NCBI GenBank assembly: GCA_010093605.1
Contig: MU004191.1
Span: forward strand, 171,112 to 235,111
Source: Lophium mytilinum
Taxonomy: Eukaryota; Ascomycota; Dothideomycetes; Mytilinidiales; Mytilinidiaceae
Length of the DNA stretch: 64,000 nucleotides
Direction: 5' to 3'
The translations under genes and the position numbers were made by a program. The notes beneath the pieces are model-generated. The model was not told the origin of the DNA. It saw only the letters and a program-made list of their open reading frames with translations, and searched no databases. This document shows positions 31,897-41,989 of the stretch, piece by piece (the first letter of the stretch is position 1; each line of letters opens with the position of its first letter).

Positions 31897-33677
31897 ATGG
31901 GCACTCATCTTCGCGCTATCCCTACGAGTGCTACTGCGCAGTGGCCCGCCCCTAATTATACCAACCCCGAAAGGCGAACATGGTTTCCAGTATTTGGCCT
32001 TATTTTGCAAGTCGTCGCCACGCTGCTCTTTGCGACTAGATTATTGTCGAACTTGTTGCGACGCGGTGGCTCGCCAAGTATAGACGACGCGTTCATAAGT
32101 ATTGCTTGGGTGAGCAACCGTGTACTCCCCCAAAAATGACATTTAGCTCATGTCTCCAGCTCTTTGGAACTCTTTTTACTGCGCTATGTGTACTCGGTAA
32201 GTGAGATGTTCCCCCAGCTTTCACCCGGGGTCTTCGGCGAAGCATTCCGACGCCATCTCCGTATTTTCATAACCTGGACTGCTGTATTACATGCGCCGCT
32301 AGGAGTGCTGTAGCTTCTTCGGTATGCCTGTGCTTCAAGTCCTTGGAAATTTCGACCGGTGTGCTATTGTGTATGCTTTAGTCTATGGCCACTTTAGTGC
32401 TAGGAGGGTACTGTCGGATTCCAGAATGATAATATCAACTCGCTGCCAGCCTTTGAGGTGTATCTGATACATTCACTAATCTCTATGAAACTAATCTCTA
32501 TGTACAGGAACCCTACGGCTCGGCTTTGACCGCCATATCTGGGACAGCGATCCGAACTCTTTCAGTGATTCAGCTCTGGTACTTTCCCAACTCCCAGCAC
32601 GGTGAATATTTCGCTGACCTCCGCATTGACCAGCTGGCTTAGTGAAGGCGCCTTCTTATTTAGCACTTGCTTCACCAAAGTTTCCGTTCTTTGTATATAC
32701 CGCCGTCTAGGCGCAGATGGTATTAGCAGAGAGTGGAAGTGGGTCATATGGGTCGCTATAGGCTTCACGGCCGCTTACACCCTTACATTCCTCTTCGTCT
32801 TAGTTCTAATGTGTCGTCCTACGGAGGCATTTTGGAAATCTTTCGATCCTGTATACTCGAAGGCGTATCAGTGCTCCAGCAGCCATGTTACGAATCCGTG
32901 GGTAGGAGCTCTAGGGGCAGTCTCTGACTTCTACACGGTTCTGCTTTCGGCTATACTTGTTTGGAATATGCAAATGCAGAGGAGGGAGAGAATCGGGCTA
33001 AATGTCATTCTCGCGCTGGCTGTATCGTAAGTTTTGGTACCTCACGACATCGAGGTTTACGCTAATATCTTGCAACAGAGTGATCGGAGCAGGCATCGCA
33101 AGATCCGTACGGCTCTCTCAGCTGGCCGATAGCTCTTTAGTAGACATCACGTGTAAGCTGCCGCTCGAGTGCGACGACATCGCCTCTCTAACAATCGACA
33201 GGGCACGGCTTCGACGTATTCGTTTCCTCCCAGCTCGAATGTCAACTCGCAATAATCTGCGCCTGCGCACCGTCTCTCATAGCCCTCGCACGCCGCCAGC
33301 CCACTCCTACTCCTTTCATTCACCCGAACCAAGAGAGCAGGACGCTGGTCAATTCCCTAATTTCAACCCGAAGCGGGAGCACCCTACACGAGCGCTTCAA
33401 GCGCTCCATGCTGTTGAAAAATGCCGATAGCCGAAGACGGCTAGTAATATCGGATCCACAGGTACTGGAGATACCGGACTGGGCGACTGAGGCATTTGAG
33501 TCCCCTCGGTATACAAACTCGCCAATAGATGTAGAGGTATATGAGCGGTATGTTGCTGGGAAATATGGGCCGCCGCCGCCGCCGAAGGATCATGGGGAAA
33601 TATTCGCGCAGTATCGGGCCGTGCCAGCTATTCCGAGTAAGGATTTGTTTTCGCAGTATCGTGATGGTTTTGTGTAG
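31897..33677 (+). CDS. SAT4/PTH11-like seven-transmembrane protein (fungal rhodopsin-fold domain)
   Basis: Predicted exons: 31897-32109, 32160-32196, 32508-32601, about 32634 (or 32643)-33026, 33079-33152 and 33202-33677, giving about 425-428 residues. Family marks are SPSIDDAFISIAW in TM2, LGFDRHIWD after TM2, STCFTKVSVLCIYRRL in TM3, MCRPTEAFW after TM4, DFYTVLLSAILVW in TM5, ITWHGFDVFVSSQLE and ICACAPSL in TM7. The hydrophilic tail is Pro-rich, with FAQYRAV and FSQYRDG near the end. These fungal membrane proteins resemble the domain of the Magnaporthe receptor Pth11 but mostly lack known ligands; this one has no CFEM domain. One intron is unusually long (311 nt). The third splice junction is uncertain, with a candidate intron of only 32 or 41 nt. 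Confidence 0.8.
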
Positions 33678-34391
33678 TACAGGCAAGCTTAGTTGAACTT
33701 GAAGTCGTAGAACAACACGGTCTGTAGTAACTTAGAGAGCTATGAGGTTTGCCAAAACTATCACTTTGCGGATTTGGACAAAGTACTAGAGGGTTCCATC
33801 TTGTTGTAGGCAAGTATGCACACGTCTAGAATGAGAATAGAATCACGGATTTTGGACTGCCATTTTTTGGTGTAGGGAGCCTGAATGTAGTTGGATGTAT
33901 TCCGAAACGTGACTAGATGAGTTGTAGAAATGATATTCTCATAGCTTGGAGTGAATAGAAACTACCTACAAGGGACATCTAGCAATGGACTAGCTAAGTT
34001 ACCGAACTACATCTCTTGCATGCGACCATGTTCATATGATGCATAATTGCCCCTCCTTAGACTCACATAGTCGATTAACGTGAAGGGTGCACAGCTCCCA
34101 AGCGTTCGGGTCTCCCATGTGCCCTGGGTGAATTTTTGCGGGGAAACCCTTCTTTTCCACCATTCGCTGGATAAACAAAAACAGACGCGCAGCCAAAGCA
34201 AGCCTTTTCACCGATCAGTTACCCTTGGGCTGCATCAAGCAGTCTTCCCTGCCAATACCACCTGCACCCCTCCCGAATCGAGTGCAGAAGTCTTGGCGCC
34301 TTTCCACCTGCATTGCGGAGTGCAGCGCGCCACCCGCAACAACCAACGACCGACACCTCTCCCAGCTCCCACCGAGCGACGACCAGCAAGC
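33678..34391. other. Intergenic gap, 7-TM gene to AP-2 sigma
   Basis: About 710 bp holding the 3' UTR of the 7-TM gene and the promoter/leader of the AP-2 sigma gene. No other gene recognised. Confidence 0.55.
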
Positions 34392-35088
34392 ATGGTGCTG
34401 TCCTTCATCCTCATCCAGAACCGGCAGTATGCTCACCGCTACCTGAGCAAACTCAATGTCGCATTGCAGGCGTGCTAACCGTTCCCAGAGGCAAGACTCG
34501 TCTCGCGAAGTGGTATGCGCCGTACAGCGTAAGCTCCCCCTCCCATCCCCTCACAGACGACATACTAACAGCTCCGCAGGATGAAGAGAAAGTGAAGCTA
34601 AAGGGCGAGGTACACATCCATCCGCCCTTCACCGCCCTCCCCATCTCCCACCCTCCCCCAGAATCCCCTAACACGTCCCTCACTAGGTCCACCGCCTCAT
34701 CGCGCCCCGCGACCAAAAACACCAATCCAACTTCGTCGAATTCCGCAACACATCCAAAATCGTATACCGGCGCTACGCGGGGCTATTCTTCTGCGCGTGT
34801 GTGGACACCAACGACAACGAGCTCGCGTATCTGGAGGCTATACACTTCTTTGTCGAGGTGCTAGATGCGTTCTTCGGGAACGTGTGCGAATTAGATCTGG
34901 TTTTTAACTTTTATAAGGTGCGTGACGCCGGCCGGGTAGGGGTTGTTTTGTTAGGGCGGAGAGCTAATAATTGGGGGGTGGTATAGGTCTATGCGATCCT
35001 CGATGAGGTGTTTTTGGCGGGCGAGATCGAGGAGACGAGTAAGCAGGTTGTGCTGACGAGGTTGGTGCATTTGGATAAGCTGGAGTAA
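34392..35088 (+). CDS. APS2: AP-2 complex subunit sigma
   Basis: Five exons: 34392-34426, 34489-34528, 34580-34609, 34687-34917 and 34987-35088, giving 145 residues. The small exons rebuild the invariant N-terminus: [12 protein letters not shown] joins [13 protein letters not shown], then [10 protein letters not shown], then [10 protein letters not shown]. Later blocks [33 protein letters not shown] and [13 protein letters not shown] joined to [19 protein letters not shown] are the clathrin-adaptor small-chain signature. VEFR, the Leu-rich C-terminus and the overall length fit sigma-2 better than sigma-1 or sigma-3. It forms part of the AP-2 core at the plasma membrane and helps bind acidic dileucine cargo in endocytosis. 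Intron-rich small genes of this type are typical for ascomycetes. Confidence 0.95.
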
Positions 35089-35736
35089 GGGAAGAGTTGG
35101 GTATAGGTGGGGAGTGCATGGGTGGTGTTTTGGCGTTTGGAGCGAGGATGCTGTTGCATCTGGCTTGGTCTCGATCGAAAGATACAATGCCTGGTTATAG
35201 AAATTTGTACACCCGTTTACCGCTGCATGAGGAGCCTCAAAATATTCTTAGGACACACAAAAGAGACTAGTTTGACATTTTGGACTACTAGCAAACTCAG
35301 TACGCTACTCCAGACAGTGGTAACATGGTGTATAGGGATTAGATGCGTATGTGCTGCCTCTAGTTTTTAATAGTACGTGGAAACCCTAACCAAACTGGTG
35401 GAGAAGTAAGTGCACGGGTATCTCTGGCAAGTCACTATATCTCATCAATTTCAAGAGTCAAGTTCCATAGTCATTGTCATTCATCTGTCATTGTGCTGCG
35501 GACTATTTGGGCTTGCAAACACCTTCCTCGTGCGTCACCATAGCTGTCCAAAGCCCTTCGAGTCAAGTCAGGCCAAACCCAGAGACCGCCAGGTCCCAAC
35601 CAAACCAGATACCCAAATCTCCGCCATAACGCCTGCAGTTAGGGAAACTCCATAACCGTTTGAGGGGACCTTCGCATTGCTCGCCGGGGAAGTCACCAAG
35701 GAACGCAGGCGAGGCTGGGGCGTGTAGGATGTGCGC
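35089..35736. other. Convergent intergenic gap
   Basis: About 650 bp between the 3' ends of the AP-2 sigma gene and the minus-strand SANT-like gene. Nothing recognised apart from presumed 3' UTRs. Confidence 0.55.
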
Positions 35737-36235
35737 TCATGCGACATCATCGACATCGTCATACTGCTCCACCTCCTCATACTTGGGCTCGATCTTGATC
35801 TTCTTGCCTACGAACTGGTCAAAGCCTTCGTCGTCGTCATCATCATCAGCGCTCTGCGCACGCTTGGTGCCTTTCTTGACACCGGTCTCGTCTCCATCGA
35901 CCTTTTTCTTGGTAGCAGACTTCGGCTTGGAAGCGCCGTTCTTGTTTACGGCCTTCTTGGGGCTCTTGGCCTCTTTGCTAGTGTCGGGAGCGGCTGCACC
36001 GCTCTTGAGACGCTCTATATCGTCCTTGAGCTTGTCTTTGGTGTTCTGAACCATCCTCTGACAAGCCTTCACGCTTCGGCCGGCGGGGATAGGCACTTTC
36101 TTCCAGTCGATCGACTGGCCATTGTCGAAGATCATGATGAAGTACGCCAACTATGATGCGTTAGTGGAATGCTTGAAGAGCGCAAGAGCGACCTCTGACC
36201 TTCTCGATGTCGGTCCAACTCTGGCCTGAAGACAT
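35737..36235 (-). CDS. Small nuclear protein with SANT/Myb-like N-terminus
   Basis: Two exons: 36235-36200 and 36150-35737, with a 49-nt intron (gtcaga...catag), giving 149 residues. The join gives MSSGQSWTDIEKLAYFIMIF. Residues 6-48 follow a Myb/SANT-like pattern: Trp7 and Trp27 in IDWKKV, then GRSVKACQRMVQ. The rest is Lys/Ala-rich with nuclear-signal-like KKK and GKKIKIEPKYE segments and a run of Asp near residue 115-125. This layout is common among small fungal chromatin-associated proteins. A DNA- or histone-binding role is inferred, not shown, and I do not recognise a named orthologue. Confidence 0.75.
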
Positions 36236-36671
36236 GGTGATTTGCGATGTCTATGCGGAAGTCAGTTATGTCGGTACTCGAGATCTGGTAAATAGGGGAA
36301 CTCACTGCGATGCTTGGTGAATTCGAGAGCCTTGTCTGACGGTCGCAGGGTGCGCCAGCAGAGGTGATGAGTTCCTGTAATGTAGGAGAGACCAGGGGAT
36401 GAGGGTAACGGAAGGGTAAGGGCTGGGCTGGGAGGGGTCAAAGTTGGGGTGGTCAGTGAGACGCCAACAAGTGAAATGGTAGCCTTGGGGTGAAGTTGGA
36501 GACGTCACGCGATTGTTGGAAGCGATATCAACCTCTTAAAATTGCACCAACTATCAAGGCGACGGAAGCCGATGATTTAAGGCTCCTGCCAGGGTTCGGA
36601 TAACTCTTGTCTTCTATTCTTGCACACTCTTCATCTTCAACACCCTACCCACTACAAGTCATTCGCCAGAA
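36236..36671. promoter_or_regulatory. Divergent promoter region
   Basis: A 436-bp region between the divergent SANT-like and 2EXR-type genes. The part before 36672 is pyrimidine-rich (TCTTGTCTTCTATTCTTGC), as in many ascomycete core promoters. No specific site stands out. Confidence 0.4.
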
Positions 36672-37454
36672 ATGGATCTCGACGTCGACAAGAACGCTCC
36701 GCAGAGCGTTGCTAAGAGCTCGGACGGTATGTTATCCTCTTGTAGAGCCAAGAATAGTGAGCTAATGTGCGTGCGTCTAGATGCGTCCCCCAATCCCTCC
36801 CTGTTCATGAGACTCCCGTTGGAGCTCCGCCGCAAAATCTACAAAGAACTCCTCAAAGCGGGTCTTTACGTTGTGCTGTCGCCCATGTACAACCAAAACG
36901 GATGGCAGACTTATCAAAATTCCAGCTTCTGCAAGATCCGCTTCGAACATGCCCGACTGCGCAAGCCACTCTTCCCTGCGATCCTCTGCGTCAATCACCA
37001 GATCCACGAGGAAGCCACCGATGTTCTCTACCGAGAGAACTTCTTCATGCTTCACTATGATACCGGCATCAAGAATGGACAGCCACTACGCTCCAAGCTG
37101 CCGCACTATTTCGACAAGATCAAGAATGTCTGGATTTCGGTGGAGGACATGGAAGATTTGGTGGCGGAGGATTTCCCACAGAGCCTTCAGACCATGAGGG
37201 TGTTCAGCAGCATGGACAGCATGCACAAGAGACACTTGAGCTACGTCCTCCGACTACTTCCTGCGCTAGTCAAGGCTGGCCTCCAGATGGTCCAATTCGA
37301 TGAACAGTACAAGCCGCTTGGAGATTTCAAGAAGCTCATCACACTCATCATGGAGAAGGGGGAGGAAGAGACCCATCGGATTCTCAAGGAGCAACGGATG
37401 GAGAAGCTGGGTATATTCAATCGCCACATGGCCAGAACGCGCTTGAGTAAATGA
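36672..37454 (+). CDS. 2EXR/F-box-like domain protein
   Basis: Probably two exons, 36672-36726 and 36781-37454, giving 242 residues. If the intervening 54 nt are kept, the frame stays open and the protein has 260. The splice signals are good: donor gtatgt, branch gctaatg and acceptor ctag. The domain begins FMRLPLELRRKIYKELL and continues with PAILCVNHQIHEEATDVLY and RENFF, the pattern shared by fungal 2EXR-type proteins, which are often annotated F-box-like. The C-terminal half is charged and helical (KLITLIMEKGEEETHRILK). Function unknown. A protein-interaction role is likely by analogy with F-box proteins, but no Skp1-binding proof exists in the sequence. Confidence 0.8.
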   Translation: MDLDVDKNAPQSVAKSSDGMLSSCRAKNSELMCVRLDASPNPSLFMRLPLELRRKIYKELLKAGLYVVLSPMYNQNGWQTYQNSSFCKIRFEHARLRKPLFPAILCVNHQIHEEATDVLYRENFFMLHYDTGIKNGQPLRSKLPHYFDKIKNVWISVEDMEDLVAEDFPQSLQTMRVFSSMDSMHKRHLSYVLRLLPALVKAGLQMVQFDEQYKPLGDFKKLITLIMEKGEEETHRILKEQRMEKLGIFNRHMARTRLSK

Positions 37455-38397
37455 TGGCGAGGAGAAGATCGAGACTGACGGTGATAAACAGAGATAAATC
37501 GAGGCGGCATGCGGGACAGGGAGGGCGATGATGACACCATGATACACCACCAATTGGCATGTTTGGATTGCACTAATAGTCACAATCCAGCATATATTGG
37601 CATACACTCATCACAATGGTGACACGATGAACGTGAAATCTGGCCAATCCACTCTCAACCTAGCTTACCCGGATTGCCTCTATGCAGACACAAAGGGCAT
37701 GAAAAGGTAGCACTCTGATCTGCCGTTTACACACCTATCTACCTTTGCTTGTAGTGCTTCGATGCATTTCAAAATATAAGTAAGAGAGAATCTTATGTTT
37801 CTGGACTATGTGGAATTTTGTTGAAGCACCCGAAGCAGTGGCATACAGGTGCACCTACCTACTAGGTAAGCATGGTAGTTGAGTGGCAGTAGAAATTGGC
37901 AGAATACGAATCCGTGAGGGGTACGCACTATTTCCGTGTACCTAGGTTTAGCACCGCTTGAGGTCCTCTAGTATGCTATTGCTATTTATGAAGTACAAGC
38001 TTTGGCAAGCCTGATAGCTCTCTAGACCACCTCAGACGGTGTTGAACACATGGAGTGTGCCAATTTTTTCATGCCTAGTGTGGCAGACTTACTATTGATA
38101 CTTGGGATACCCAAAAGTCGACAATATCGTTGGGGCATCATATGAAGCTTCATAGACTTGAGTTGAGGTGAAAGGACGTCAATGCTAAGGCTGACTAGGC
38201 GACATTTTGAATCCTTCGCAACCCCGGCCCCTGCGCGGCGTTCAAGCCAGGCACCGCCCGGGGTCTTCTGGCAGACGTGAATTCATTCCCGATTATCAAT
38301 TTATCAATCCCTTCGGTCTCGCATCGCCTTCTGCAGACCCGTCTCTCCTCCTACACCCGTGGTAGTCGCTTGTCGCTGCCTTGCCCTGACTCTCTGG
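37455..38397. other. Intergenic region with a dispersed repeat arm
   Basis: About 940 bp between the 2EXR gene and the Nma111 gene. It includes a 30-nt copy (38053-38082) of the arm of the fold-back element at 30.2 kb. The GC-rich stretch after 38200 is probably the Nma111 promoter. No gene recognised. Confidence 0.5.
38053..38082. repeat. Single copy of fold-back element arm
   Basis: Matches 30226-30255 at about 27 of 30 positions (GAGTGTGCCA, a T run, then CATGCCTAG and GTG). No facing inverted copy was found with confidence nearby. A weak candidate lies near 37590-37610, where TTGGCATACACTCA resembles the complement. Confidence 0.55.
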
Positions 38398-38622
38398 ATG
38401 CTCCTTGGTCGTGCCACCTTCGCCGCAAGAGAATCTCTCCGCAGCCCTGCCTCGTCCGTTCTCACCCTCCTTCAGCGCCCTTGCGCCACCTATTCTCCAG
38501 CCTCCCCACGTCTACCTAATCGCTTCTTCTCGGCAAAGGCTATCGTAGGCGCCAGCCAGCACAGTCCTTTGCGCCCAGCCTTCTCTCGTCCTCAGACAGC
38601 ACGAATCAGCACAGCGACGGCT

Positions 38623-41600
38623 ATGGAACAGAATGGAGACGCCCGAACCAAGCGAAAACAACCTCCAACCCCCTCCAGCGAACGGCCAATGAAGCAGATG
38701 AAGCCTGAAGCCGACTTTCACCAACGGAACGGCTCAGGTCTCGTCGTTACTTCACAGGGTCCAGCCTCGACTCAGCCCATGGAAGAGGATTCAGACTTCG
38801 AGGAAATGGACATGGCACGCGTGGTTGGCACCGGACAAGACACCGCCGAGTGGCAGAAGACGATTGAGAAGGTGGTGAAGAATGTTGTGTCTATTCACTT
38901 CTGCGCGACCTGCTCTTTCGACACCGACCCGGCCCTAGCCAGCGAGGCTACGGGTTTCGTCGTAGATGCGGAGAAGGGCTATATCCTGACAAACAGGCAC
39001 GTCGTGGGCCCTGGACCGTTCATAGGCTACTGCATATTCGACAATCACGAAGAGGTATGTTAACATGATCAATGGCCCTTCGGAGCAAGCCTCTAACTTT
39101 TTGGGCCAGTGTGACGTATACCCTGTCTACCGCGACCCTGTCCACGATTTCGGTATCCTGCGATTCGACCCTAAAGCCATCAAGTACATGCCTGTTGAGT
39201 CGTTGGTGCTCAGGCCAGATCTTGCCAGTGCGTAACCCGATTCCCAACCTGGCGATGCGATGCTGACGATACACAGAGGTTGGAGTTGAGATTCGAGTCG
39301 TTGGTAATGATGCCGGAGAGAAACTCAGTATCTTATCAGGTGTCATCAGTCGACTCGACCGCAATGCGCCGGAGTATGGAGAGGGATATAGCGATTTCAG
39401 TATGTCTACCGAGGGACTGCGTCTATGCAGAAGCTAACTGGGTGTAGACACCAATTATATCCAAGCAGCAGCCGCTGCTAGTGGCGGCAGCTCTGGAAGT
39501 CCTGTGGTCGATAAAGACGGCTTTGCTGTTGCGCTCCAAGCTGGTGGTAGAGCCGACGGAGCAGCTACTGATTACTTCCTACCCTTGGATCGGCCCCTAC
39601 GAGCGCTCAATTGCGTGCGGAATGGCCAAACAATAACCCGAGGAACTATTCAGGTTCAGTGGATGCTCAAGCCGTTCGACGAATGCCGAAGACTCGGATT
39701 GTCACCGGACTGGGAGAAGGAAATTCGACAGGCATTTCCTAAGGAGACCGGAATGCTCGTGGCCGAAGTCGTACTTCCGAAAGGACCTGCGGACAAAAAT
39801 GTTGAAGAGGGTGATGTGCTAATCAAGGTCAACGGGGAGCTTCTTACGCAATTCGTGCGCCTGGATTCTATTCTGGATGACAGTGTCGAGGGAAAAATCT
39901 CATTGCTGATTCAACGAGGTGGCGAGGACATCCTTGTTGAATTGGAAGTTGGAAACCTACACGATATAACGCCCGATCGTTTCGTGTCTGCTGCAGGAGC
40001 GGCATTCCACGACCTGTCCTACCAGCAAGCTCGACTTTATGCCATCGCAACCAAGGACGCTGGCGTCTACGTTTGCGAATCGGCTGGATCTTTCAGATTT
40101 GATGGCAGTGATTCTGGATGGCTCATTCAATCCATTGATAACAAAGAGACCCCCAACCTAGTTACCTTCGTAGAGGTCATGAAAGCTATTCCAGGTATGT
40201 TATACAGTACGGTTAGCGTAGAGACTCGAAACTAACCAGGTTCTAGATCGATCTCGAGTTGTCGTTGTGTACAAGCATCTCCGAGATTTGCACACCTCTA
40301 GCACGAATATCATCACTATCGACCGTCACTGGCATTCTAAGATGAGACTCGCCAAACGTAACGATAAGACTGGCCTCTGGGACTTCACGGTTATTGCCGA
40401 CGCTATCCCGGCCGCGCCTCCCGTTCCACGCAAAGCCAACTTTATCCGCATGGATAGCGCGAAGTACCCAGCCGCTGTCGATATCGTGAGAAGCTTTGTT
40501 CGGGTTTCTGCGTCGATGCCCATCAAGCTCGACGGCTTTCCCAGGGCGAGAAAGATTGGCTATGGCTTGGTTGTGGATGCTAAACAAGGCCTAGTCATAG
40601 TATCAAGAGCTCTGATCCCTTACAATCTCTGCGATATCATGCTAACCATCGCGGACTCGATCATCGTTGATGCCAAAGTGGTCTTCATGCACCCGTTACA
40701 GAACTACGCTATCATTAAGTACGACACGTCCCTGGTCAATGCGCCGGTCAAGACCCCGAAGTTTGCTACAAATTTCATCAAGCAAGGAGAGGAGACAGTT
40801 TTCTTCGGATTCAACCAGAACCTTCGCCCGGTTGTGGCGAAGACTGTAGTAACCGATATTACTACAGTTGCCATTCCAGCCAGTGCTGCAACTCCGCGTT
40901 ACCGGGCTATCAATCTAGATGCAGTAACGGTCGACACGAACCTCGCCAGTCAGTGTGGAACCGGAGTGTTGATTGCCGAAGATGGCACCGTCCAAGCACT
41001 TTGGCTCTCCTATCTCGGCGAACGCAACTCCCACAGTGGCAAGGACAATGAATATCATCTAGGTCTCGCCACCCCTATGGTCCTCCCCGTGCTTAAGGAG
41101 ATCCAAAACGGCAATACGCCCACACTACGGATTCTGAACGTGGAGACACACACCGTACAAATGAGCCAGGCTCGGATCATGGGAGTCTCCGAAGGTAACA
41201 AAGCCCGTGACAGCCGTACAGTGATAGCATACTAACATACCCCCAGAATGGATCGAGAGAACCGAGAAAGACGATCCCGAACGCCACCAACTCTTCATGG
41301 TCCGCAAAGTCGACTCCGGCCACGAGCACGGCCTACAGGAAGGCGACGTGATCCTCACGCTCAACAACAAGCTCATCACGCGCGTCTCGGACCTCGACAT
41401 CATGTACGACAACGACTTCCTCGAAGCCCTCGTCGTGCGCAAGCGCAAAGAACTCAGCATCAAAGTCCCCACCGTGCCCACCGAGGACCTCGAAACCGAC
41501 CGCGCCGTCATGTTTTGCGGCGCCACGCTGCACCGCCCCCACCACGCCGTCCGCCAGCAGATCAGCAAGGTGCACTCGGACATCTACGTCTCGGCGCGGG

Positions 41601-41989
41601 CGCGCGGCTCGCCGGCATACATGTACGGCCTCGCGCCGACAAACTTCATCACGCATGTCAACGGCGTGCCGACGCAGAACCTCGACGCGTTCCTGAACGA
41701 GGTCAAGAAGATTGGGGATAACACGTATTTCAGGCTCAAGGTTATCACGTTTGATAACGTGCCGTGGGTTGCGACGATGAAGAAGAATGAGCACTATTTC
41801 CCGACGATGGAGTATGTGAAGGATACGACTGATGAGTTGGGCTGGAAGAAGATTATGCATGAGTGTGATGAGGGGGGCGTGCGGGAGGTGATGGGGGGTG
41901 GGGAGACGGAGATGGAGGCGGGGGATGGGGGGGATATGGCTGTTGGGCAGGTGGATAATGGCGAGCCGAAGGTGAGGTCGATGTTGTGA
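38623..41989 (+). CDS. NMA111: Nma111, HtrA-like pro-apoptotic serine protease
   Basis: Six exons: 38623-39054, 39110-39227, 39277-39399, 39448-40194, 40247-41194 and 41247-41989, giving 1036 residues. The first trypsin-like domain carries the triad His126 (LTNRHVV), Asp157 (PVHDFGI) and Ser240 (GGSSGSPVV). PDZ domains follow (for example [16 protein letters not shown]), then a second degenerate protease-like half and a last PDZ ([16 protein letters not shown]). This duplicated layout and length are those of yeast Nma111, a nuclear HtrA-like protease linked to apoptosis and heat stress. KRK near residue 10 (ARTKRKQ) fits the nuclear signal. The same frame stays open upstream to an ATG at 38398, adding 75 Arg/Ser/Ala-rich residues that look like a mitochondrial presequence. 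Confidence 0.95.

Noticed and set aside
37588-37612. Possible left partner arm for the repeat at 38053
   Set aside because: Only about a dozen scattered matches with gaps; not distinguishable from chance by eye.
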